From the NCBI GenBank assembly GCA_003536545.1, contig DPZW01000128.1, positions 680 to 18,830 of the forward strand: a DNA stretch of 18,151 bases, written 5' to 3'. Position 1 is the first letter of the stretch. Every line of letters begins with the position of its first letter. Positions 1 through 7,141 of the stretch are shown here, in pieces. The translations under genes and the position numbers were made by a program. A model generated the notes under the pieces. That model was not told where the DNA came from and searched no databases. It saw nothing but the letters and a program-made list of their open reading frames with translations. This DNA comes from Rhodospirillaceae bacterium (GTDB lineage Bacteria > Pseudomonadota > Alphaproteobacteria > UBA11073).

Positions 1-1
1 T

Positions 2-259
2 GGCCTGATGGTTGAATTGGCAAATGGCGAAACTGTTCTTTTGGGCAATGGCTTTGTGAAAGTCTATGGCGATGGCGATCTGTCACCGGAAGCTTTGGCA
101 CTCACCACTGCTGTCATCCAGGCGCAGGGTCTGAATGAAGATCAATATTCAGGCGAATGCAAAAAGCAGGTGGTTGAAGCAATGAAAACCGCCGCTGCAA
201 AACCAACTGGCACACCGGCCAATGCGGGAGCCAAAGGTGCGCCTGCACCTGGGGTCTAA
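2..259 (+). CDS. 3' end of an unrecognised protein (partial at the left edge)
   Basis: This reading frame is open from the first full codon of the window to a TAA at 257-259, so it is probably the C-terminal part of a longer gene. An ATG at 8 could start an 83-residue protein, but too little upstream sequence is visible to judge a ribosome binding site. The visible part has a compact segment (about residues 1-60 from that ATG) with hydrophobic/acidic alternation and one cysteine, then a Lys/Ala/Pro/Gly-rich low-complexity tail of about 22 residues. I do not recognise a family and infer no function. It converges with the zinc-finger gene on the other strand, and the two stop codons overlap by 4 bp. 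That the frame is coding is moderately supported by its tight fit against the neighbour. Confidence 0.5.
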   Translation, partial: GLMVELANGETVLLGNGFVKVYGDGDLSPEALALTTAVIQAQGLNEDQYSGECKKQVVEAMKTAAAKPTGTPANAGAKGAPAPGV

Positions 260-528
260 GCTTCGCTGAGCACAAACCGCCGGTCACAATAGGTGCAATC
301 CACATGATTGTGGCCAGGCGGGATGACCAGGAACACACGCGGGTGGCCGAGAGCTGCAGGAATATTGGCGCAAGTGTGATGCTCACCGCCATCGCCGTAG
401 CCCGCGCCATCGCAATAAACCTCGGCATGCGTGACCTGCAGGGTTTCTGGCGGCGGCAAATCTGCTGCGGCAAGCTGTTCCTGAGGTGTCGTAGCATTTA
501 ATTCAGTCATTTTTGCAAAACCCGGCAT
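256..528 (-). CDS. NDUFS6-like zinc-finger (CHCC-type) domain protein
   Basis: A small 90-residue protein with the zf-CHCC pattern found in the complex I accessory subunit NDUFS6 and in many short alphaproteobacterial proteins. The ligand set is visible: Cys39 (in VYCDG), His62 (in GHPRVFL) and the CxxC pair Cys78/Cys81 (in DCTYCDRRF), with a conserved aromatic/Phe residue following. An extra Cys53 in a His/Gly-rich insert is not part of the usual motif. The ATG at 528 is preceded by GGGGAG about 5-6 bases upstream, which favours it over the internal Met7. In mitochondria the family binds zinc and helps assemble complex I; in bacteria the role of the free-standing versions is less clear, so only the fold and metal binding are called here. 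The stop codon overlaps that of the gene on the plus strand. Confidence 0.82.
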   Translation of the reverse strand: MPGFAKMTELNATTPQEQLAAADLPPPETLQVTHAEVYCDGAGYGDGGEHHTCANIPAALGHPRVFLVIPPGHNHVDCTYCDRRFVLSEA

Positions 529-579
529 GAAAACTCCCCAAAATGGGCCAATTTTGCCCCAAATTTGCCCGTAAATTAC

Positions 580-609
580 TTGACAGCGGCGGCCTTGGGG
601 CCCTATACA
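580..609 (+). promoter_or_regulatory. Sigma-70-type promoter of rpmJ
   Basis: A perfect -35 box TTGACA (580-585) is separated by 18 bases from the -10 box TATACA (604-609). Transcription would start near 616, giving a leader of about 42 bases before the rpmJ start codon. This is the clearest vegetative promoter in the window and fits a highly expressed ribosomal protein gene. Confidence 0.75.
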
Positions 610-657
610 ACCGCTTCTGAAAATGATTACCCAAAAGAAGCCCCACGGACAAGTGCC

Positions 658-783
658 ATGAAAATTGTAAATTCTATCAAGACCCTGAAAACCCGCGACA
701 AAAATTGCCGCGTGGTGCGCCGCCGTGGCCGTACCTATGTCATCAATAAAAAGAACCCACGTTTTAAGGCAAGACAGGGTTAA
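658..783 (+). CDS. rpmJ: Ribosomal protein bL36 (C-minus type)
   Basis: This 41-residue protein is a full-length bL36 of the large ribosomal subunit. It begins MKIVNSIKTLKTRDKN and ends NPRFKARQG, the standard ends of the family. Only one cysteine (Cys17) is present, so the CxxC...C...H zinc site of the C-plus form is missing; this is the zinc-independent form common in alphaproteobacteria. Longer upstream in-frame starts would add about 30 residues unlike any L36, so the ATG at 658 is chosen. The gene has its own promoter 42 bases or so upstream and appears monocistronic. A decayed copy of its 3' end follows about 40 bases downstream. Confidence 0.96.
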   Translation: MKIVNSIKTLKTRDKNCRVVRRRGRTYVINKKNPRFKARQG

Positions 784-800
784 TTCCGGCCACGTCTATG

Positions 801-878
801 TTTGCGCTACTGTGCAGCGCGGGGCCGTACTTACGTAATCAACAAAAAGAATCCACGCTTAAGGCGAGACAGGGTTAG
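801..878 (+). pseudogene. Decayed second copy of the rpmJ 3' end
   Basis: Positions 823-878 align with the last 19 codons of rpmJ (727-783). Eight positions differ, all silent third-position changes (ACC/ACT, TAT/TAC, GTC/GTA, AAT/AAC, AAC/AAT, CGT/CGC, GCA/GCG and stop TAA/TAG), plus a one-base deletion that turns the Phe codon TTT into TT and shifts the frame. Weaker similarity with further indels reaches back to about 801. There is no intact 5' half, start codon or ribosome binding site, so this is a gene remnant. The silent-only divergence implies the fragment came from a second functional L36 allele and not from a recent copy of the neighbour. Confidence 0.8.
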
Positions 879-880
879 TT

Positions 881-2161
881 TTATCCGCCGAATTCTTCGG
901 CAATTGTCACAATCGCGTGTTTCTTTTTACCGGCTGAAAGTTTGGCTTCACCGGATGCGACATCACCTGCGCCCAACTTCGCGCTTTCGTCCGTCACCTT
1001 TTCATCATTCAATTTCACGCCGCCGCCGGCGATCAGGCGTTTGGCTTCGCCTTTGCTTGCGGCAAACCCGGCCTCCACCAGCAGATCCACAATGGCTGTG
1101 CCGATACTGGAACGCACAATTGGCAAATCATCGCCCAATGCGCCATGTTCAAAGGTATTGCGCGCGGTTTCGATCGCGCTGCGCGCAGCATCTTCACCGT
1201 GACACATTTTGGTTGCTTCAAAGGCCAAAATCTTTTTCGCTTCGTTAATCTCCGCGCCTTTGAGTACGGACAAACGCCGCACTTCATCCATCGGCAATTC
1301 CGTGAAAAGCGAAAGCATCTTGCCAACATCGGCATCATTCGTATTCCGCCAGAATTGATAGTAATCATAAGGCGAAAGCTTATCCGCGCTTAGCCAGATC
1401 GCACCGGATAATGATTTCCCCATCTTGCTGCCGTCTGATTTGGTAATCAACGGTGTGGTGAGGCCGAAAATCTCACCAATTCTTTGTTCTCCGATTTTGG
1501 CAGTACCGATAGCGTTAATTCTGCGCCACAATTCAGTGCCATTGACAATATTGCCCCATTGATCCGATCCGCCCATTTGCAATGTGCAATCATAGCGGCG
1601 TTTTAATTCCACAAAATCATAGGCCTGCATGATCATATAATTGAATTCGATAAAGGATAGATTTTGTTCACGGTCCAGGCGCAGTTTTACGCTATCAAAA
1701 GACAACATTCGGTTCACTGAAAAATGAGGCCCGACATCACGCAAAAATTCAATGTAATTTAATTTATCCAGCCACTCAGCATTATCAACCAATATGGCGC
1801 GCTCATTACTAAAATCGATAAACTGACGAAAGTTTTGCAAAATGCCTTCAGCATTATTTTTAATATCCTCTACCGAAAGCAGTTTACGCATTTCATCTCG
1901 ACCCGACGGATCTCCCGCTTTTGTCGTCCCGCCACCAATTACAACAATCGGCTTGTGCCCAGTTTTTTGCAGCCAGCGCAGCAACATAATTGAAACCAGA
2001 TTGCCGACATGCAGGCTGCTCGCCGTGGCATCAAAACCGATATAGCCCGTCACCTGTCCCTTAGTCAGCTGTGCGTCCAGCGCAGCGGCGTCAGTCATTT
2101 GATGGATAAAACCGCGCTCATCAAGAATACGCAGGAATTCGGATTTGTAATTTGTTGCCAT
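881..2161 (-). CDS. tyrS: Tyrosyl-tRNA synthetase
   Basis: A 426-residue class I aminoacyl-tRNA synthetase that charges tRNA-Tyr with tyrosine in the cytoplasm. The N-terminal Rossmann domain has the tyrosine site (YIGFDATASSLHVGN, residues 40-54) with HVGN as the HIGH signature. The middle carries YMIMQAYDF (about 175-183) and GGSDQWGNI (about 197-205), both typical of TyrRS. The second ATP signature is KMGKS (246-250). The last 70 or so residues form an S4-like RNA-binding domain (GEAKRLIAGGGVKLN). Length is normal for the bacterial family. The gene is divergent from anmK with only 46 bases between the two start codons, an arrangement common in proteobacteria. The 3' end abuts the rpmJ remnant, and no clear hairpin terminator is visible there. 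Confidence 0.97.
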   Translation of the reverse strand: MATNYKSEFLRILDERGFIHQMTDAAALDAQLTKGQVTGYIGFDATASSLHVGNLVSIMLLRWLQKTGHKPIVVIGGGTTKAGDPSGRDEMRKLLSVEDIKNNAEGILQNFRQFIDFSNERAILVDNAEWLDKLNYIEFLRDVGPHFSVNRMLSFDSVKLRLDREQNLSFIEFNYMIMQAYDFVELKRRYDCTLQMGGSDQWGNIVNGTELWRRINAIGTAKIGEQRIGEIFGLTTPLITKSDGSKMGKSLSGAIWLSADKLSPYDYYQFWRNTNDADVGKMLSLFTELPMDEVRRLSVLKGAEINEAKKILAFEATKMCHGEDAARSAIETARNTFEHGALGDDLPIVRSSIGTAIVDLLVEAGFAASKGEAKRLIAGGGVKLNDEKVTDESAKLGAGDVASGEAKLSAGKKKHAIVTIAEEFGG

Positions 2162-2207
2162 TGCCCGAACATATCAATTCGGCCTAATATTGCCAGCAGG
2201 AATCTTC

Positions 2208-3296
2208 ATGTCAGGTAAAGTCTTTCGCGCCATCGGCCTCATGTCCGGCACTTCGTGCGACGGCGTGGATGCCGCCTATATTGAAACCAATGGCCACGGC
2301 TTTGTTGAGCGCATGGGTGCCATCACCCTGCCCTATGATGGCGGGTTTCGCGCGCGCATGCTAAGTGTGATGGGCGATATAGAAAATGAAAAACTGCCTG
2401 ATATTGCACGGCAGCTAACTGAATTGCATGCGCAGGCAGTGGATATCCTCCTGACGCAAATAGATAAAAGCGCCAAGGATATTGATGTCATCGGCTTCCA
2501 CGGCCAGACAATTTTTCATGATCCCGCCAATCGTAAAACGCTCCAGGTCGGCGATGGTGCATTGCTCGCGCGGCTAACCGGCATTGATGTCGTCAATGAT
2601 TTCCGTTCTGCCGATGTCGCCGCTGGTGGCCAAGGCGCACCGCTGGTGCCGCTGTATCATGCCGCGATTGCCAATGCCTTTCCCAAACCCTGCGCCATCG
2701 TCAATATCGGCGGTGTTGCCAATATTACCTTTCTAGGCAGCAATAAAGAAATTATTGCCTGCGATACTGGCCCCGGCAATGCCTTGATTGATGATGCGAT
2801 GCAAGAGATGTTGGGTCTGCCGTTTGATGAACATGGCGGCATTGCCGCAATGGGAATCGTGAATGATGATTTGCTCAATGCCTGGCTCGCTGACGCATAT
2901 TTTTCGCACAGCGCGCCGAAATCACTCGACCGCAATCATTTCCGGTGTGACGTGTCTGGCCTGATGCCGGATGAGGCAATTGCAACACTTACCGAATTTA
3001 CGGCGCGCGGCATTGCCGCAGTCTTGCCGCATTTGCCGGAAAACCCATTGATGTGGATTGTCACAGGTGGCGGGCGCAAAAATCATGTCATCATGCAACG
3101 TTTGGCAGCCGTGCTGGACGCACCCGTGCGCGATATCGCCGAAATGGGTTTTGACGGCGACCAGATTGAAGCTGAAGCCTTTGCCTATCTCGCTGTGCGG
3201 CATAAACTGGATTTGCCATTGTCATTGCCGACCACGACAGGTGTGCCTGCACCGCAATGCGGCGGAAAGTTTTACGCGGCGCGCAAGGACAATTGA
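2208..3296 (+). CDS. anmK: Anhydro-N-acetylmuramic acid kinase
   Basis: A 362-residue cytoplasmic enzyme that hydrolyses the 1,6-anhydro ring of anhydroMurNAc and phosphorylates the sugar to MurNAc-6-phosphate, recycling cell-wall fragments. Family signatures are visible: the phosphate-binding GLMSGTSCDGVD (10-21), GFHGQTIFHDP (about 96-106), the NDFRSADVAAGGQGAPLVP block (about 130-148), NIGGVANI (166-173) and DTGPGNALID (186-195). A TTG at 2190 would add six residues, but the ATG at 2208 has AGGA about 6 bases upstream and gives the usual family N-terminus, so it is preferred. The gene is divergent from tyrS. Its 3' end overlaps the 3' end of bioA on the other strand by 25 bp. Confidence 0.96.
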   Translation: MSGKVFRAIGLMSGTSCDGVDAAYIETNGHGFVERMGAITLPYDGGFRARMLSVMGDIENEKLPDIARQLTELHAQAVDILLTQIDKSAKDIDVIGFHGQTIFHDPANRKTLQVGDGALLARLTGIDVVNDFRSADVAAGGQGAPLVPLYHAAIANAFPKPCAIVNIGGVANITFLGSNKEIIACDTGPGNALIDDAMQEMLGLPFDEHGGIAAMGIVNDDLLNAWLADAYFSHSAPKSLDRNHFRCDVSGLMPDEAIATLTEFTARGIAAVLPHLPENPLMWIVTGGGRKNHVIMQRLAAVLDAPVRDIAEMGFDGDQIEAEAFAYLAVRHKLDLPLSLPTTTGVPAPQCGGKFYAARKDN

Positions 3297-4528
3297 TCGA
3301 TAAATTCCGCAATCACACGGTAACAATTTTCTAAATCGCTTTGCGTTGTGCAATAGGGCGGCAGCACATAAATCGTATTCCCCAGCGGGCGCAGCAGGAT
3401 ATTTTTTTCAAGGCAGAAGTTCATTAATTCAGGGCCGATATTCGCCAGGTAGTTATTATCCGCCGCATGAATTTCAAATGCAGCAATCGTACCCTTCACG
3501 CGCGGGTTTTGCACATTCAGCTGCGACAAAAATTTCTGATGATATGTCTCAATCTGCTTTAATTTCTGATCCGTATTTTCTTCGCGCCAGACCTTAAGAT
3601 TTGCCGCGGCAGCAGCGCAAGCCAATGCATTCCCGGTATAAGATGTGGAGTGAAATAACATACGTGACCGGTCATCCGCATAAAATGCATCAAACAATTC
3701 CTGCGTCGCCAGTGTTGCCCCCATCGGCAGAAACCCCGCCGTGATGCCCTTGGCCAGCGTGACGATATCCGGCAATTCGCGGCATTGCTGATGCGCAAAC
3801 AGCGTACCGGTGCGGCCAAATCCCGTCATCACTTCGTCAAAAATCACAAAGACATCATATGTATGCGCAAGACGCGTGATTTCATCCAGGGTTTTCGGTG
3901 CATAAAATTTCATCCCGCCTGCACCCTGAATAAGCGGCTCAATCATCAGCGCGGCAATTTCATGCTGCTGCGATTTTAAAATCTTTTCGAGTTCCGCAAG
4001 ACATTTTTCCGCATCGACTGCGGGCGAAGGCACGCGGATCACTTCAAACAATAAATTTTCATGCGGCCGCGAAAACACGCCGCGCGCGCCAACGGAAGTC
4101 GCGCCAATCGTCGCACCATGATAGCCATGATCAAACGCGATGATTTTATTCCGGTGCGGCTGGCCGCGATGATGCCACGCGCCCACCGCCATTTTCAGCG
4201 CGACTTCATTGGCGGTGGAACCACTATCAGACAAAAATATGCGCATAAATTTTGCATCCACCACGCGCGACATTTCAGATATAAATTCATCCGCCGCGTC
4301 GTGCGTAAAATTTGCCATGATGGTTTGCGAGAGTTTTTCTGTTTGTACCGCAACGGCTCGGCGAATGCGGGGATGGCCATGACCGTGCGTGGTCACCCAC
4401 CAGCTGCTCATCCCATCAAAAATTTTGCGGCCATGCGCGGTATATAAATACGCACCTTCGGCGCGCGAGATCACGGGCGGCGTGGGTGCAATTGCATGCT
4501 GCGTCAACGGTTGCCAGAGTTTTAACAT
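3272..4528 (-). CDS. bioA: Adenosylmethionine-8-amino-7-oxononanoate aminotransferase
   Basis: A 418-residue class III PLP aminotransferase. BioA transfers the amino group of S-adenosylmethionine to KAPA, making DAPA in biotin synthesis. Visible BioA features are the tandem tryptophans of MSSWW (Trp43/Trp44), DHGYHGAT (133-140), the PLP-anchoring Asp231 in DEVMTGFGRTG, the Schiff-base Lys260 in TLAKGITAGF, HSTSYTGNALACAAA, and the C-terminal LRPLGNTIYVLPPY that lines the substrate pocket. These separate it from generic omega-aminotransferases. No other bio gene is in the window. The start codon follows the stop of the pilin-like gene by 6 bases, with an AGGG ribosome binding site reaching back to the end of that gene, so the two are probably co-transcribed. 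The 3' end overlaps anmK. Confidence 0.95.
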   Translation of the reverse strand: MLKLWQPLTQHAIAPTPPVISRAEGAYLYTAHGRKIFDGMSSWWVTTHGHGHPRIRRAVAVQTEKLSQTIMANFTHDAADEFISEMSRVVDAKFMRIFLSDSGSTANEVALKMAVGAWHHRGQPHRNKIIAFDHGYHGATIGATSVGARGVFSRPHENLLFEVIRVPSPAVDAEKCLAELEKILKSQQHEIAALMIEPLIQGAGGMKFYAPKTLDEITRLAHTYDVFVIFDEVMTGFGRTGTLFAHQQCRELPDIVTLAKGITAGFLPMGATLATQELFDAFYADDRSRMLFHSTSYTGNALACAAAAANLKVWREENTDQKLKQIETYHQKFLSQLNVQNPRVKGTIAAFEIHAADNNYLANIGPELMNFCLEKNILLRPLGNTIYVLPPYCTTQSDLENCYRVIAEFIDQLSLRAA

Positions 4529-4534
4529 ATTGCC

Positions 4535-5101
4535 CTATCGAAACTTATAATAGAAAAAGAAATAAGTCGGCTCCATCGGCCCGCCTACATCGTCATAATC
4601 CTCATAGGTGCATATTTTATTTTGCGTGGCAAGCAGTGACAAATCATCATTAAACCGATCAACAATACCGTTGTCATCGCCGTAATGCATGCGGGAAAAT
4701 GCCTCGCACAGCCGCAATGCATCCGTATCATTGGTCCAGATCTCTATCCCTACAATCTGCACTCGATTAGCAACGATATTTGGTGCCACATCTGTACCAG
4801 TAAAGCCATATATTACTGGTCCACCATAAATATCCGCATCCGGTATTGGCTGCAGGTAAGTGGGTGTCAGATAATTGGAAACCGCATTGCTGGATGTTGC
4901 GCCCGCAGGAAAAGTTTCAACGCCATTGAGACCAGAATAGACATGAACACCGGCCGCAATTTGATCCAACACATTATTGATTTCGTTGACCCGTGCCTTG
5001 AGCTGAGCATTCAAAAATGCCTGTCCGCCGTAATAGGCCCCCATCAGGGTTGCCACTGCGATCAGGGCAATCGAAATGATGGTGATGATTAAATTCGCCA
5101 T
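4535..5101 (-). CDS. Pilin-like single-pass protein without leader peptide (family member A)
   Basis: This 188-residue protein has a hydrophobic helix at its extreme N-terminus (about residues 3-26, ending GAYYGGQAF), then an amphipathic stretch with basic residues, then a segment resembling the pilin/pseudopilin fold: a helix ending in Y..LNG..TFP, followed by YLTPTYLQPIPDADIYGGPV, which recalls the L..YL..IP.D..G.P.Y pattern of pseudopilins. Two cysteines (132, 164) could form a disulfide, and the C-terminus is aromatic (TYFFFYYKFR). It is homologous over its N-terminal 90 or so residues to the proteins at 15958 and 17127. There is no positively charged prepilin leader with a Gly(-1) cleavage site and no Glu5. 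The start at 5101 is fixed by that alignment; it has no ribosome binding site, and a TATAAT lies just 5 bases upstream. Function unknown; envelope or pilus-related is an inference. Confidence 0.75.
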   Translation of the reverse strand: MANLIITIISIALIAVATLMGAYYGGQAFLNAQLKARVNEINNVLDQIAAGVHVYSGLNGVETFPAGATSSNAVSNYLTPTYLQPIPDADIYGGPVIYGFTGTDVAPNIVANRVQIVGIEIWTNDTDALRLCEAFSRMHYGDDNGIVDRFNDDLSLLATQNKICTYEDYDDVGGPMEPTYFFFYYKFR

Positions 5102-5106
5102 ATCAG

Positions 5107-5112
5107 ATTATA
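5107..5112 (-). promoter_or_regulatory. Candidate -10 box for the pilin-like gene, implying a leaderless mRNA
   Basis: Read on the minus strand this is a perfect TATAAT whose last base lies 5 bases before the ATG at 5101. Transcription would start at or next to the start codon. No good -35 box sits at 16-18 bases upstream and no extended -10 TG is present, so the call is tentative. The absence of any ribosome binding site agrees with a leaderless transcript. Confidence 0.3.
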
Positions 5113-5142
5113 GCCGCTTATTATGAATATCTCCTATATGAA

Positions 5143-5157
5143 TGAGAATAATTCTCA
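5143..5157. promoter_or_regulatory. Fur/Irr-type iron box (perfect 7-1-7 palindrome)
   Basis: The sequence TGAGAATAATTCTCA is a perfect inverted repeat of 7-1-7 bases. The classical Fur core is TGATAATNATTATCA; this site differs only by one symmetric change in each half. It lies in the 151-bp region between the pilin-like gene and the SUF operon, 95 bases upstream of the Rrf2 start codon. It overlaps a possible weak plus-strand promoter (TTCTCA at 5152-5157, 18-base spacer, CATATT at 5176-5181). The palindrome is seen directly. Iron control is inferred from the family consensus and from the SUF genes downstream, and the protein could be Fur or the related Irr. Confidence 0.65.
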
Positions 5158-5185
5158 CCTAACCATTTGTTTATGCATATTTTAT

Positions 5186-5216
5186 TTGACTTGGCGGCCT
5201 AAAAGGCCCATGTAAT
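5186..5216 (+). promoter_or_regulatory. Candidate SUF operon promoter with an inverted repeat between its boxes
   Basis: A -35 box TTGACT (5186-5191) and a possible -10 box TGTAAT (5211-5216) are separated by 19 bases, slightly longer than ideal. Between them lies a perfect inverted repeat, GGCCT-AAA-AGGCC (5196-5208). That is where a repressor would block RNA polymerase or, like MerR-type activators, correct a long spacer. The repeat lacks a U-tract, so it is not a terminator. An operator for the Rrf2 protein is one possibility. Confidence 0.45.
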
Positions 5217-5252
5217 CAGGCACAGATTAGTCCGAATTGGGCGGGAAATAAA

Positions 5253-5684
5253 ATGATTAGAATCAGCAAGTTAGCGGATTATGCCGTAGTGGTTTTGGCG
5301 GAAATGGCCAAGGAACCCGCTGTTTTATCCGCGACAGCCCTCGCTGCTGCAACGGGGTTATCGGAAACTACGGTTGCAAAAGTTCTGAAAACTTTATCCG
5401 CGAAAAATTTATTGAATGCCACGCGCGGGGCGGCGGGCGGTTATGAACTCGCGCGCACGGCGGATCAGATCACAATGCGTGACATCATCGAAGCAATGGA
5501 CGGCCCGATCGGCATCGTCGACTGCGCCGAAGAATCCCGCGCGGATTGCCAGCTGACTGACAGCTGTAAAATGAAAAGTAACTGGTCGCTGGTGAATGAC
5601 ACGATCCGCGCTTCGCTCGCGCACATCACGTTGGCGGATATGATGGCCGCGCGTTGCAATAATAAGTTACAGGGAGCTGCGTAA
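5253..5684 (+). CDS. Rrf2-family regulator of the SUF operon (IscR/SufR-like)
   Basis: A 143-residue winged-helix transcription factor. The N-terminal Rrf2 domain starts MIRISKLADYAVVVLAEMA, with the recognition-helix region LSETTVAKVLKTL (about 36-48) and the wing RGAAGGYELAR (58-68). Three cysteines, Cys91, Cys99 and Cys105 (pattern C-x7-C-x5-C), match the cluster-binding positions of IscR-like proteins that hold a [2Fe-2S] cluster. It is the first gene of the SUF operon, and its stop codon overlaps the sufB start by one base, so autoregulation by Fe-S status is the natural inference. In family terms it fits the SUF system Fe-S assembly regulator subgroup better than E. coli IscR, so no symbol is assigned. 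Confidence 0.93.
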   Translation: MIRISKLADYAVVVLAEMAKEPAVLSATALAAATGLSETTVAKVLKTLSAKNLLNATRGAAGGYELARTADQITMRDIIEAMDGPIGIVDCAEESRADCQLTDSCKMKSNWSLVNDTIRASLAHITLADMMAARCNNKLQGAA

Positions 5685-7141
5685 TGGCCGCCGTCGCTGA
5701 AACCATCAACACGGTCGAAGAAGTCACCGGCGGTGCCTATAAATGGGGCTTCGTCACTGAGATTGAAACTGAAACCGCGCCAAAGGGATTATCCGAAGAC
5801 ATCGTACGTTTCATTTCCGCGAAAAAGAATGAACCGGAATGGATGCTGGAATGGCGCCTTGCGGCATTCCGCGAATGGCAAAAAATGCCGGAGCCGGAAT
5901 GGGCGAAAATCGATTATCCGAAAATTGATTTCCAGGATGCATATTATTACGCCGCGCCGAAAAGCAATGCAGACAAACCGAAATCGCTGGATGAAGTCGA
6001 TCCTGAGCTTTTGAAAACTTACGAAAAGCTCGGCATCCCGCTGCGCGAACGCCAGGCATTGGCGGGCGTTGCGGTAGATGTCGTATTTGACTCTGTGTCC
6101 GTTGCGACAACTTTCAAGGAAGAACTTGCCAAAGCTGGCGTCATCTTCTGCTCCATTTCCGAAGCGATCCGCGAACATCCTGAACTCGTACAGAAGTATC
6201 TGGCGAGTGTAGTACCCGTGCGTGATAATTTTTATGCCGCGCTGAACAGCGCAGTCTTTACCGATGGTTCATTCGTTTACATTCCGCCGGGCGTAAAATG
6301 TCCGATGGAGCTTTCGACATATTTCCGCATCAATGCGATGAATACTGGCCAGTTCGAACGCACGCTGATTATCGCGGATAAAGGCAGTTATGTTTCGTAC
6401 CTCGAAGGCTGCACCGCACCGATGCGCGACGAACATCAATTGCACGCGGCAGTTGTTGAGCTGATTGCGCATGATGATGCAGAGATCCGTTATGCAACCG
6501 TGCAGAACTGGTATCCGGGTGACGCGAACGGCAAAGGCGGCATTTATAATTTCGTGACCAAGCGCGGTCTGTGCAAAGGTGACCGTTCTAAAATTTCCTG
6601 GGCACAGGTTGAAACCGGTTCCGCGATCACGTGGAAATATCCGTCATGCATTCTGCAGGGCGATGACAGTTCCGGCGAATTTTATTCCGTTGCGATCACG
6701 AATAATTATCAGCAGGCCGATACCGGGACGAAAATGATCCATCTGGGAAAACGCACGAAATCACGGATTATTTCCAAGGGAATTTCGGCAGGCAAAGGCC
6801 AGAATACTTATCGCGGCCTTGTGCGCATGGGTCCACGCGCAGACGGCGCGCGCAACTTCACGCAATGCGACAGCCTGCTGATTGGCGACCAGTGCGGCGC
6901 GCATACTGTGCCCTATATCGAAAACCGCAATCCGAGCGCAACGATTGAACATGAAGCAACAACATCCAAAGTGTCTGACGATCAGATGTTCTATTGCCAG
7001 CAGCGCGGGATGAATGAAGAAGAAGCCCTCGCCCTCATCATCAACGGTTTCTGCCGCGACGTGATGCAGCATATGCCCATGGAATTCGCCGTAGAGGCAC
7101 AGAAATTAATCGCAGTAAGTTTGGAAGGAAGTGTGGGATGA
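5684..7141 (+). CDS. sufB: Fe-S cluster assembly scaffold protein SufB
   Basis: A 485-residue SufB, the core scaffold of the cytoplasmic SufBC2D complex, which receives sulfur from SufS and builds Fe-S clusters. Signatures include FIPPGVKCPMEL-type sequence (here YIPPGVKCPMELSTYFRIN), YLEGCTAPMRDEHQLHAAVVE, NWYPGD, QVETGSAITWKYPS and the C-terminal TQCDSLLIGDQCGAHTVPY with conserved cysteines, then EHEATTSKVSDDQMFYC. Length and ends are normal. The ATG overlaps the stop of the Rrf2 gene (TAATG), and the stop overlaps the next start (ATGA). Unusually, the next gene is not sufC but an unrelated small gene; sufC follows 753 bases later. Confidence 0.97.
   Translation: MAAVAETINTVEEVTGGAYKWGFVTEIETETAPKGLSEDIVRFISAKKNEPEWMLEWRLAAFREWQKMPEPEWAKIDYPKIDFQDAYYYAAPKSNADKPKSLDEVDPELLKTYEKLGIPLRERQALAGVAVDVVFDSVSVATTFKEELAKAGVIFCSISEAIREHPELVQKYLASVVPVRDNFYAALNSAVFTDGSFVYIPPGVKCPMELSTYFRINAMNTGQFERTLIIADKGSYVSYLEGCTAPMRDEHQLHAAVVELIAHDDAEIRYATVQNWYPGDANGKGGIYNFVTKRGLCKGDRSKISWAQVETGSAITWKYPSCILQGDDSSGEFYSVAITNNYQQADTGTKMIHLGKRTKSRIISKGISAGKGQNTYRGLVRMGPRADGARNFTQCDSLLIGDQCGAHTVPYIENRNPSATIEHEATTSKVSDDQMFYCQQRGMNEEEALALIINGFCRDVMQHMPMEFAVEAQKLIAVSLEGSVG

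Noticed and set aside
823..878. Programmed frameshift that would make the second rpmJ tail functional
   Set aside because: There is no intact 5' half, start codon or slippery signal; a decayed remnant is simpler.
802..1248. Plus-strand frame of 148 residues beginning in the rpmJ remnant
   Set aside because: Apart from the short L36-like stretch it is antisense to tyrS and has no recognisable protein features.
2190..2207. TTG start at 2190 for anmK
   Set aside because: ATG 2208 has the better ribosome binding site and the family's usual N-terminus.
5196..5208. Inverted repeat read as a terminator
   Set aside because: No T-run follows and it sits between promoter boxes upstream of a gene start.
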